Positions 1 to 10,100 of a stretch of 64,000 nucleotides of DNA are shown here, piece by piece. The stretch is from contig NW_013657677.1 in NCBI RefSeq assembly GCF_000142905.1, positions 248,001-312,000 of the forward strand, written 5' to 3'. This stretch comes from Thecamonas trahens ATCC 50062 (Eukaryota > Apusozoa > Apusomonadida > Apusomonadidae). The position numbers and the translations under genes were made by a program. Positions within the stretch are counted from its first letter, which is position 1, and every line of letters starts with the position of its first letter. The notes beneath the pieces were generated by a model. The model was not told where the DNA came from, ran no database searches, and saw only the letters and a program-made list of their open reading frames with translations.

Positions 1-117
1 CGTGACCAAGCCTCCTCCCCATTCCCCCTCCCCCTCCCTCCCTCCCCCCCCTCCTACTCTTCGCCTCTTTGCTATCACTCCACTCTCGCACCTCACCCTT
101 TGTGAGTGTGGTCAGAT
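1..117. promoter_or_regulatory. C-rich 5' flank of the permease gene
   Basis: Pyrimidine-rich, mostly C with short C runs, and no open frame of note. It directly precedes the first ATG of the permease gene, so it is the likely promoter or 5' UTR. No TATA-like or other specific element could be identified. Confidence 0.35.
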
Positions 118-3100
118 ATGCAGAGCCTAGAGGTGGAACCACATGGCGCCGAGGACAAGGTCGGCAGGGCGGCGTTTGGGTCGTGGCGTGCCCAGAGCAG
201 GTTCCTGGTCGGACATACCTGCGCCACGGTCTGCTCGTCCAAGCTCAACTACTGCTTGGGATTTTCGGCATGTATGTTGGTGGTCTTTGTCTCGGCGGTT
301 GTCATGTCGGTCCTCTCTAATGCACCTGTCGTCTTTCTCCGCCTCTCTGAGGCAGAGGTGGGAGAGATTGATCTGCAGCTGGTCTCGGCGGGCTGGACTG
401 GCGCATCGCTGCTCAACTACACCACAGTCAAGGAAGACTCGCTGAGCTCTGCCATCGGCGAAGCGTACACCTTTCACTCGCCACGAGTCAAGTTCCAGGC
501 CGACATCATGGCCCTCTCCGACTGCCACCCACGTGCTGCTGCTGCCGCAGCTGCCAGCGCCCGCCATCCGTTTCCCTCGCAGTGGAGCTACGAGCCGAGC
601 TCGCTCACCGCCCCAGTCTGCAACGACGAAGCCATCGAAGCCATCGATCCCGGGCGCAAGCCCGGGCCCGACGGCGTTGTCCGGCGCGATCCGGCCAAGA
701 CCTGTCTCCAGGTCCTCTGCTCGTCCGAGTACACCCCGCTCACCCAGGCCTCTGTCTACGCCATTGACTCGGCGGCCGAGGTGCGGATGGGGCTTGGACG
801 TGCGTACACCTTTGGCGTCATTCCGCCGTCGTCGGTCCTCCTCCACAAGAACCTCGCCACCATCCTCGGCGTGAGTGTTGGCGACACCACGTACGTCTCG
901 CTCTCGGTCCGGACCCAGGCGCAGCCCAACTCGGTCTTCCGCCACTTTTTTCAGACTCTTGTCGACGACGACACCGCCGCCCGAGACGCCTTTCTCAACT
1001 CGACGGCGTACACCAACGCTTCGGAGCCGTGGACCTCGTCCGATCTCGCGAACGCCTTTCCCTACGCCGAGGGCAAGTACCGCCTCCCGTGGGCCTTCCG
1101 CATCAACCTCCCGCTCACCGTCGCCGGCATTCTCCCGTCGTCGCTCGGCAAGTTTGCGGCGTCAGACACACAAGCTGCGCTTGTCGAACTCGGCACACTT
1201 GCCACAGCGCTCGCTGACGCGCTCAACGCCAACACCACCGAGCTTCAGGATGTGCGCTCCATGCTGGGCGCCTCCAGCATGGCCGAGTTTGCGTCGGAGA
1301 TCAACGTCAACCTCCCGCCGCCGCGCATCGACCCGTACCTCTCGTCCGACTTTGACACCATCCAGAAGAACGTGCTTCGCTTCACGTCCAAGGTTGTCTA
1401 CGCGCTCGGCTTCAACCAACTCGACGCCGACGAGCCAATTGTTGAGAATCTGCGGGCAACTCGTTTCTTCTCGCTCTTCCTCGGCCTCATCCTCAACATT
1501 GTCATCTTTATTCTCTCGGGCCTTTCAGTTCTCCTCATTTACTCGCTGCTCATGGTCAATGTGGAGACGCGGACGTTCGAGATGGGCACCATGCGCATGC
1601 TCGGCATGACCAAGGCCGGTGTCGTCCAGCTCTTTCTCCTGCAGGCCTTTGCCTACGCCCTTCCCGCCTATGTCGTCGGCATGGGCGTCTCGCAGCTCGC
1701 CTTTTACCTCCTTGCCAACCTCTTCGAGTCGTCGACCGACGTCTCCATCTCGCCGTGGCTCTCGCCGGCAGGCATCATCCTCGCCACCGTCCTCGGTCTC
1801 ACCATTCCGGTCATTTCGGCACTGGCGCCCATCCGCACCGCCCTCGGCGTCTCGCTCGTCGCTGCTCTCCAGGTCTCCCGCTCCAAGCAGTCTGCGGTCA
1901 AGATCTCGCTCGAGCGCAACGAGGACGGCAAGGTCTCGTGGGCACTGGTTGTCACAGGCTCCACCCTTGCTGTCTTTGGCTTCCTCGTCTACTACCTCCT
2001 CCCGCTCGCGCTGCTCTCGTTCAACCTCACCCTCCTCCTCAACATCTTCTTTGGTCTCCTCATCGGCATGCTCCTCGGCCTCGCCCTCCTCGCGCTCAAC
2101 TTTCAGCACATGATCGAGCGCCTCCTGGTCTTTTCCTCCTCTCGTGGTGGGAGTCGTCGGCCGTCACCGTTGTCGTCGTCAAGAACCTCATCGCCCACAA
2201 GCTGCGCAACCGCAAGACGACCCTCATGTACTCGGTCTCGCTCGCCGTCATCATCTTTATCTCGGTCTCGTTCTCGCTTCAAATCCAGACCTTTGTCTAC
2301 TCGGTCCGCCAGGCCCGCGGCGCCCGCATGACGGTCGATGCGCCGCAGGTTGACCGCCTCGGTGAGCTCGAGATCATCCTCGAGGCCTCGCCTATTGTCC
2401 GTGACTGGGCCTACTCCTCGGTAGCCCTTCACGACGCGAAGGTCTACCTCGACCAGACCAAAGTCACCAATCTAGGCCGGGTATTCGAGGCAGAGACTGA
2501 TGTCTACGCAGTCTCGCCCAACTTTTACGACGTTGTCTTTGACGGTTTCCTCAACGTCGGCACCGTCCGCAATGGCTACAAGCGCCAGTCGCTCTCGGAG
2601 CTGCTACACACGCCCGCCGGCTCCGGCATGGCCCTCGCTCCGACCACTTACCGCCAGTCGCTTGCCTTTTCCTCCATCGGCGACGCCTGGTCGCTCCTCT
2701 GCCAGTTCATCACGCCTGTCGGCGACGCCGAGTACCGGCTCCAGCTCCGGACGCTCGCATTTGTCGACTCGTCGCCAGTCTTCCGCTTCTCCAAGTTCCC
2801 CAGCGTTGCCGGCCTCGACATCATCGTCTCGTTTCCGACCTTCCGCCGTCTGCTCGAGCAGATCGGCGGTGACGAGGCCAACTCGGTCTCACTTGACGAC
2901 GTGCCCATCGAAACGGTGTACCTCTCCATCTCAGAGAACGTCGGCGACGACGAGCTCGACCAGTTGCTCTTTGACCTGCGCAATTTTGACGTTTCAGACC
3001 TGCGCTCTGAAGTCGACGCCCTCGACGCTGCCGAGCTGGTCCTCAACTACTTTTTCATCTTTACCACCGTCATGGCCATGTGGATCTCGTACTTTTCGCT

Positions 3101-3443
3101 GGTCTCGTCCATGGCCTCCAACATCTACGAGTCGTCCAAGGAAATTGCCGTCCTTCGTGCCCTCGGCGCCACCCGCGGCCAGGTCCGGCGCATTTACGTT
3201 TACGAAGCCTTTGTCCTCGTGCTCTCCGCCGCGCTGACCGGCGTCTTCATTGGCACCTTTGTCGGGTGGACCATGCTCCTCCAGCGCACACTCTTTGTCC
3301 AGCTCCCGGTCCCGTTTGTCTTTCCTACCACCATCCTCATCGTTGTCTTTGTTGTCGCCATCCTCTCCGCGCTTTCAGCCGCGGCACTCCCGGCCACCCG
3401 CCTTCTCCGCAAGTCGATTGTTGAGATCATGCGCATGCAGTGA
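118..3443 (+). CDS. ABC3/FtsX-type permease-like multi-pass membrane protein
   Basis: The start is the first ATG, at 118; an in-frame GTG lies 12 bp upstream. The corrected product is about 1108 residues. It has an N-terminal membrane segment (about 43-66), a long extracytoplasmic domain, a block of hydrophobic helices (about 448-660), a second membrane segment with another large extracytoplasmic domain (about 702-970), and three final helices. The motif LGATRGQVRR before the penultimate helices is typical of FtsX/MacB-type permeases, so the protein looks like two FtsX halves in tandem. No ATPase cassette is present, so a partner ATPase or a non-transport role is possible; the substrate is unknown. 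The frame moves by -1 near 2131-2134 (TTTT). One extra T would join HMIERLLVF to FLLSWWESS smoothly. The 3' end lies 11 bp from the convergent TONSL-like gene. Family call good, function open. Confidence 0.75.
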
Positions 3444-3454
3444 GCAGGAGCCAT

Positions 3455-6400
3455 CTACAGCTCGGCTACAACAATCCGGGATCGTTCCGCCTGCGGCAGT
3501 GCCTGCTGCGTGGCAGTCACGAGTTCACAGCCTGCGTCGACCACAATCGTCTGTGGATACGCCTTGCTGCTCAGCACCATGCCCAACATTGTCCTGTGCA
3601 CCACCTCGTCGGATCCAGCGACGAGCGGATTGTCGCGGACGTCGAGCCGGATGAGGTTGGGCGGGAGGCGGGCGAGGAGGTCCGGAAGCGAGCACAGCTC
3701 GTTGCCCGAGATGTCAAGCGCTGTCACGCTCTCGGCACGCTGCAGCAGCGGCGCAAGCGCGGCTAGCCCGCGCCCGTCGAGTCGATTGCTGGCAAGGTCG
3801 AGCGTGTGGAGTGTGTGCGGGAGCTCGAGCCCTGACCCGAGCTCCTCAAAGGCACGCTCGTCGGCGTCGGTGGCACTCCTGCCAAACGGTGGGGTGAAGC
3901 TCGGGGCCAACCCTGGAAGCCGCAGCGTGTTGAGTGCGGCCAGGCCCGAATCGGTGCCCGCTGCAGCAGCGAGAAGAGTCTGGAGCGCGTTGCCCAGACC
4001 CAAGACGTTAAAGCCAGCGGCGAGACTGACGAGAGCTGGTAGCCGGGCTAGCGGCTCTGCGAGCTCTGACCAAAAGTCAGGAGTAAGCGAGAGGTTGGAA
4101 AGGTCGAGCGACGTGAGCGAGGCCGACAACTGGCCCGACGCGCCGAGCGCAAAGCCGAGCGACCGTACCATCTGCGACATCACTGTCGGCCTATCGCGCA
4201 CAGCTGCAGCGTTGTGGCTGACGTCAAGCGCCGCCAGCGGCGGCCCATCTGCGGCCATGAGCGCCTTGCACAGGACCGAAAGGCCCTTTGCACCGAGAAC
4301 GTTCGAGGAGATGCTGAGCGCGCTCAGCCGAGGCAACGTTGTCACCACTGGCGCCAACCGTGTCATCGTCACGTCGCCGAGGATGTTGCCGGAGAGATCG
4401 AGTGCTGTGAGCGAGTCACGACGAGCGAGAAGAGGCAGCATGCTGCTTACTTGTGCATCGGCCAGGTTGAGATTGCTCAGATCCAGACGCGCGCCGCCGG
4501 CGTTGTCGCACTCGTGCAGTCGGGCCCTTACCTCACTCGAGCCCCCCATATACACTTCGGTGAGAGGGACGTCGGTGTAAGAGGCCACGCGGGCGGAGAG
4601 AAGCGGCGGTGGTTCGATTTGCACTACGTGTCGCAGCTCGTCGTCTGGCCACAGCTGCGCAGTCTCGAAGAAAAGCGCGCTTATGATCGGCAGCCGGCCG
4701 TGGATGGCGCGGTACCGAGTGGCGGCGAGCTCCATGGCCTCGCGGATCGAGACTGGTGATTGCGAGTCAAAGGCAAGGAGGAGCGTGTGGTTCGGGCCGG
4801 GAAACTGGATCTTGACGCGCAGCGGCGGCGGCGGGCGAGGTCCCGCAGGAGACGACTGACCGCCAACGGTGGGCTCGACTCGGTGCTCATCATCGCCGCC
4901 GTTCCCCACGTCTGAGTTTGCAACGTCGCCGTCGTCATCGCTGTAAGCATGATGGATGGGGTAGTCGTAGCTCGGCGAGAACGTTGAGATACGGATGCGA
5001 GTCTTTGGCGACTGGCGGCCGCGTGGCAGGTGGCCAGCTGGCGGTGCGATATGTTGCGGCGTGCGAGCCCGCTTGGCTGGTCGTTCCTCGCCAGACGACG
5101 ACTCCGAGTCGGCCAGCTCGGCGATGACACCGTTGACATTGGTGTGACCGCCGGTGGTGATCTGTCCGCGGCGCGGCGGGCGGCGACGCTTTGGTCGCGG
5201 TGCCTCCACTTGCGGCGGCGGCGGTGGCGTGAGATCGCGCGGAGGGCAGAGCTCATCGAGGGCGGGCACTGGCTGCGAGAGGACGCCGAGGCCGAGAGCC
5301 TGCTTGTGGCGTGCCAGCAGCGAGTCGAGCCGCGGGTGATTTGGGTTTGCAGCAAAGTAGAACTCTTCCAGATTGTTGAACACCATGTCAGCGAGCTCGA
5401 GATCACCGGCTTGGAGCGCAAGATTGAGTGCCTGGACGTGGGTGTCCTCGGTCAACTCGACACTGGCTCCGGCGTCGTCGTAGGCTACGCCGAGGTTACA
5501 GAGGGCGAGCGCGACGGCTCTGTCGCTCGAGTCAAGCGCGCGCGCAGCAGTGAGCTCAGCCTTGCGCACACGGACAACCTCGTTGTGCAAGCCGAGCTTG
5601 GAGAGTGCGGCAGCGTAGAGGTCCAGGAGCTCGGCTCCGGATGCGTGGCTGACGTGGGCAAGCGGGCCCGGCAGCGCCGCCATGTACTGCTCGGCGAGCG
5701 GGGCAGCGGCGTCACGAGCGTCGGCGTGCATGCCCAAAAACAGCAGATGGCTGAGGTAGACGAGGATGTCGGCGATGGCACCCGAGGCTGCGGCCCGCTC
5801 CTTGAGATTCGGCAGGGCTTCAGTGTAGTCACGGGCGGTCTGGACGGCGGCGTAGTTGTCGCGAGCGACGGTGACCCGCGGATGGCCGAGGTCCTTGCGG
5901 TAAACGCGCTCGGCAGCATTGCGCTCCTCGTTAAAGGCGCGGCCAGCCGAGGCGTAGTCTCGGAGCACCATGTAGCACTGGCCCATCGAGGCGTGGATGT
6001 CGGCGATGGCCAAGGCGCCCTCGGCCTTCTTCCGCTTGCCCTGTGGAGTGAAAACGACCGTGCTCGCGAGATCACGGGCCTTTTGGTACGCGACGATGGC
6101 TTGCTCCGGCCGCAGTTCGCGGTTGACGTAGCCAAACGCCGAGTAGGTGATGGAGCCGAGCGAGCAGTACTCGCCGCCGTCGTCGACTCGCCGCGGAAGC
6201 GAGGTAAAGAGCTCGACAGCTTCGGCAGCAGCAGCGATGCCAGCGTCATATCTTCCGGCCTCTGCATACGCGTTGGCCAGATCGACGAGGACCCGGATCA
6301 TGTGCTTGGCCTTTTCAGCCGCCGGGATCGTCGCCGGCGCCGGTAGAGAGCGAGCAAGTGTGAGCGCGGCCTCAAACGCAGCGAGAGCACGGGCCGACGC

Positions 6401-6865
6401 GGCCCTAGTTTCAGCGGCGGTCTCGGCTGCGTCGTACTGCGCTTGTGCCGACTTGCCCATGGCAACCGCGGCACGGAACTCTTCCAGCTCGCGACACGAC
6501 GGCTCGCCGGTGCCCGGGTCGTCAAAGACGGGCTCGAGGCCCGCGGCCGCAGCCGCGTCCGACTCGTGGCTCGCGTACGCCTTGTCAAAGTCACCCAGGG
6601 CAGCGTAAGTCGAGCCAATGGCGCGGTGAGCCCAGGCTGTGTCTAGCGGACTCGCCGCCAGCCTCAGCTGTTCTACAAAGTATGGTAGCGCTTCGCGCGG
6701 CTTGTTTCTACGGAGGTGGTGCCGGCCTGCAAAGCCGCAGTTGGCCACCTGGTCGGCCACGTTGCCCTCACGCCGCGCATTGCGCAAGTGTTGCAGAATG
6801 TTCGACAAGTTGGCCTTGTTCTGGTCCTCCAGACTGAGGTTGGCTCCGTTGTCCGGTGCCGCCAT
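3455..6865 (-). CDS. TONSL: Tonsoku-like protein (TONSL/TSK homologue), TPR-UBL-LRR
   Basis: TONSL/Tonsoku proteins act with MMS22L at stalled replication forks and bind new histones. This 1136-residue protein has the family order. TPR-like helical repeats occupy about 1-440 (motifs such as AHRAIGSTYAALGDFDKAYASH). A basic and acidic linker contains a D/E-rich stretch near 640-665. A ubiquitin-like domain begins near 682 and ends in the characteristic SYTDVPLTEVY segment. Leucine-rich repeats follow from about 790 to 1100. I chose the ATG at 6865 (MAAPDNGANLSLED); the frame stays open for 117 more codons upstream, but that part has no ATG-led conserved sequence. No ankyrin repeats are visible between TPR and UBL, unlike animal TONSL and like plant TSK. 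It is divergent from the receptor kinase gene. Confidence 0.8.
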   Translation of the reverse strand: MAAPDNGANLSLEDQNKANLSNILQHLRNARREGNVADQVANCGFAGRHHLRRNKPREALPYFVEQLRLAASPLDTAWAHRAIGSTYAALGDFDKAYASHESDAAAAAGLEPVFDDPGTGEPSCRELEEFRAAVAMGKSAQAQYDAAETAAETRAASARALAAFEAALTLARSLPAPATIPAAEKAKHMIRVLVDLANAYAEAGRYDAGIAAAAEAVELFTSLPRRVDDGGEYCSLGSITYSAFGYVNRELRPEQAIVAYQKARDLASTVVFTPQGKRKKAEGALAIADIHASMGQCYMVLRDYASAGRAFNEERNAAERVYRKDLGHPRVTVARDNYAAVQTARDYTEALPNLKERAAASGAIADILVYLSHLLFLGMHADARDAAAPLAEQYMAALPGPLAHVSHASGAELLDLYAAALSKLGLHNEVVRVRKAELTAARALDSSDRAVALALCNLGVAYDDAGASVELTEDTHVQALNLALQAGDLELADMVFNNLEEFYFAANPNHPRLDSLLARHKQALGLGVLSQPVPALDELCPPRDLTPPPPPQVEAPRPKRRRPPRRGQITTGGHTNVNGVIAELADSESSSGEERPAKRARTPQHIAPPAGHLPRGRQSPKTRIRISTFSPSYDYPIHHAYSDDDGDVANSDVGNGGDDEHRVEPTVGGQSSPAGPRPPPPLRVKIQFPGPNHTLLLAFDSQSPVSIREAMELAATRYRAIHGRLPIISALFFETAQLWPDDELRHVVQIEPPPLLSARVASYTDVPLTEVYMGGSSEVRARLHECDNAGGARLDLSNLNLADAQVSSMLPLLARRDSLTALDLSGNILGDVTMTRLAPVVTTLPRLSALSISSNVLGAKGLSVLCKALMAADGPPLAALDVSHNAAAVRDRPTVMSQMVRSLGFALGASGQLSASLTSLDLSNLSLTPDFWSELAEPLARLPALVSLAAGFNVLGLGNALQTLLAAAAGTDSGLAALNTLRLPGLAPSFTPPFGRSATDADERAFEELGSGLELPHTLHTLDLASNRLDGRGLAALAPLLQRAESVTALDISGNELCSLPDLLARLPPNLIRLDVRDNPLVAGSDEVVHRTMLGMVLSSKAYPQTIVVDAGCELVTATQQALPQAERSRIVVAEL

Positions 6866-7187
6866 GCCGGGCTTGTGCGCGGTGACCAGTAGCTGGCTTT
6901 GACCGTGGCCCTCTACGCGCGGGTGGAAAGTGGTGGGGAGTGGTGGTGGGAGGATTGGTGACCAAAAAGGTCGTAGTTTGGCCAACTTTGGGTTGCAAAT
7001 GTGCGACTGGCAGGTACGGAACAATGTGTCTCGAGAGGATAACGACAACGTCACCATACCCAATCTCATGATAGCTGCAGCGAGGCTTTGACGTGCGGGT
7101 ACTCTCCCGAGCTCGTGGGCAAACAGTTGGCTCGCCCCACACACTCTCCCGCATATACTCACACATCGACACTCTTCCTCTGCGCAT
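6866..7187. promoter_or_regulatory. Shared divergent promoter region (TONSL / receptor kinase)
   Basis: A 322-bp space between two divergent ATGs, with no coding potential. It contains AAAAAGGTCGT (6964-6974) and GCCAACTTTG (6981-6990). Near-copies of the first motif occur upstream of another divergent pair (16889-16899), and the second occurs exactly 21 bp before the PWP2 ATG. The element roles are inference. Confidence 0.4.
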
Positions 7188-10100
7188 ATGTGGAGGTTGG
7201 CATGTACCATTCTCATGCTGGCGTTGGTGTCGTCGGAAGTTGCGGACGGAATGCCTGGTGTGCCATGTTGCGGTAAGCAGACTCGGCCGCGGCTCCGGAT
7301 GCATTCCTTTTACTTGGATTCATCGATCGACAACGCTTTTGCATCGATAGCGCAAGGCTTCATGGCGAGCCACAACGCCAGCTTTGACATTGACTTTGCC
7401 TCGCTGGACATGCCGCCGTCTCTTGAATCGTACCTGCATTGGGTGCTTGCGCCCGGTGCCGGAGACATTATTCCATGGTTTCCGCGTGGCGGCGGCTTCA
7501 CCATCTTTGATCGCGACCACTATGTGCCGCTCGACGATGTTTGGGACGAGGCCGAGCTGGCGGCAGACGTACCGGATACTGTCCTACAAGGCTGTCGCGG
7601 GGATGACGGCTCGATGTACGCTGTCCCGGTTGTGGCCGAGAACCAGATCTGCACGATGCGGCGGTCGACCATGACCGGGGCTGGCCTCGCGGCCACGCCT
7701 CCAGCAACGTGGGCAGAGCTGCTCTCTTTGTGTCACTCTCTGCTCGACCGCGGCATGGCGTGCCTGGCGACAGATATGGAAGTATTCCCGGCATCGATCA
7801 TGCTCGACTACCTCCTGGTCCGCATGCACGGCCTCGAGTTTTACAACCAGTTTTCAAATGGCCATGTCTCGTTCATCGACTCGCGCATCCTCGCATCCCT
7901 TGACGAGTACTCTGTCCTTCTCGAGCGCGGCTACTTTATGCCAAAGCCGGGCTCAAATCGCACGCTCATGGCCAGTTATCTGGACTTTGTCTCGGGCGAC
8001 GTGGCCATCATGTGTGGCATCGAAACTGCGGTGAGCTTTGTCATCGAGTCCGGCGTGCGCGAGGACGACCTGGTAGTGTTTGCCTTTCCTGCCTACGACG
8101 GTGTGCTGGCCAGCCTCGCGGAGTCGGACATGAGCCTTCTTGCCTTTCTGGGCACCCTTGCCATCCCCAAAGGATCGCTCTACGTCGAAGAGGCGAAGGA
8201 GCTGATGCGTTACGCGGCGTCGCCGGCCGCAACCAACGCCTCACTACCGGCCATGACGTCTGGCTTTCCTGTCCGGTACTCGACGGCGGCGCTAATCCCG
8301 CACGAGCGCGGCCGGATCGGCTTTGAGCTCCTTGCCGCCGGCCAGGGCCGGGCGCCTCAGCCGTCGCGATCAGTTTTTCAGGAGGTCGAGCTCACACGGG
8401 CGTGGAATGCCTTTCTTCATCACTTTAATAGGGCAACATCGGATGAAGAGCGGGCGAGCTATCGGACCGAACTCCTTGCGCTAGCCGAGGCCTCCCGTGT
8501 CGCGCTTGTGCTCGGCAAGACGGCCGTGCCGATTGCCAACCCGCCCGCTGGTGTCTACACCACGGCGATAGTACTCGAGCTCAAGTCGCTAACGCCCGAC
8601 GCGTCCATCTTCTACACACTCGATGGTACTGCTCCACATCTCGGCTCAATCACCTATGACGCACCTATTGCTCTCGAGAGCGACGGCCGGACGGAAGTCC
8701 GTGCCTTTGCGGTTGCCTTTGGTCTCCATGCCTCGGATGAGCTGCGCACTGTCATTGTCATCGAGCACGCCCGGTCGGCACAGACCAATTCCTCACCTTC
8801 GACCGGAGTCTCTTCTGCCCTCATCGCCACCATCTGCGTAGCTACCGCCTTTGTTCTTGCAGTGGCGATCATCGTGACCGGTGTCTATGTCCGCAAGCGC
8901 AAGATTCATGTCTACGCTGTCGGCTCGTCGTCGCAGCTGATCATCCCAGCTGGCGCCGTGACGATGGGCGAGGAGATTGGCGCCGGAGCCTTTGGCACCG
9001 TGTACGAGGCCGAATGGCGAGCCATGAATGTTGCAGTCAAGCGGCCGAGCTCGGTCATCACATCCAACGATGTACAGGCCTTTGCCGAAGAGGCTGACAT
9101 TCTCCTCCGCTTGCGGCACCCGAACATTGTCATCTTTATGGGTATTGTGCTCAAGCCGCCCGGCATTGTCACTGAGTTTATGAGCCGCGGCTCGATGTAT
9201 GCCGTCCTGCACACCTCTGCGCTCTCGCTCGACCCGTCGATCATCCTCAAGTGGTCGCACAATGTGGCGCAGGGACTGGCGTATCTGGCCGAAGCTGATG
9301 TGGTCCATGGTGATTTCAAGTCGCTCAACGTCCTATTTGATGTCAACTGGGTGCCCAAGATCTGCGACTTTGGCATGTCTGCGCTGCGACCCAAGCTTGT
9401 TGCCATTGCTGGTGTCAGTGGTGCGGACTCCCCAACGCACTCTCAAGACATCTCATCATCTCTCGGCTCGCTTGTCCGCGGTATGCACAAGTCGGAAATG
9501 ACGGCCGCCTCGCGAGCACCGTCGAGCGGCACTCGCGGTGGAGAGTCTGACCCGTTCGTGGCAGTCTCGATGGCCAAGATCGGTACGCTCTACTGGGCGG
9601 CGCCAGAGATTCTGAAAAGTGGCGCGTGTGCCCTCGGACCGCCCTGCGACGCATACTCGCTCGGAATCACTCTCTGGGAGTTGGCTACCCGCAAGGATCT
9701 GTATGCGAGCGAGAATCCCCTCGCAGTTGCGCTTGACGTCATCGATGGACGGCGACCCGACTTGTCCCACGTTCCGCCGGGCCTCATCGGCATGTCTGCC
9801 GTCATGCAATCGCTGTGGCGATCTGCGCCGGACCAGCGGATCCGGCCGCGTGATGCCGCATCCATGATCGGCAAGCTCTACTCGCCCGAACACATTGTGT
9901 ATCCGCGGAGCGACAGCTCGGGCGAACACACCATCTTTGTTCACTGCGAGCTGCGTGACGCCATGGCTCGCTTCTGCCACGGCGAGAACAACGCGTTTAG
10001 AAGGTCCAAACCTTCCACAGCCGCATCGGCTCGCTCGCTGGCAAAGTTGACGGCGAGGTTCGAGAGTGGGGCTTTGGCTGGGTCAACATTGGTGTAGCGG

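Noticed and set aside
5030-6346. 438-residue open frame opposite the TONSL gene
   Set aside because: Composition is typical of an antisense shadow, and the other strand has clear TPR repeats.
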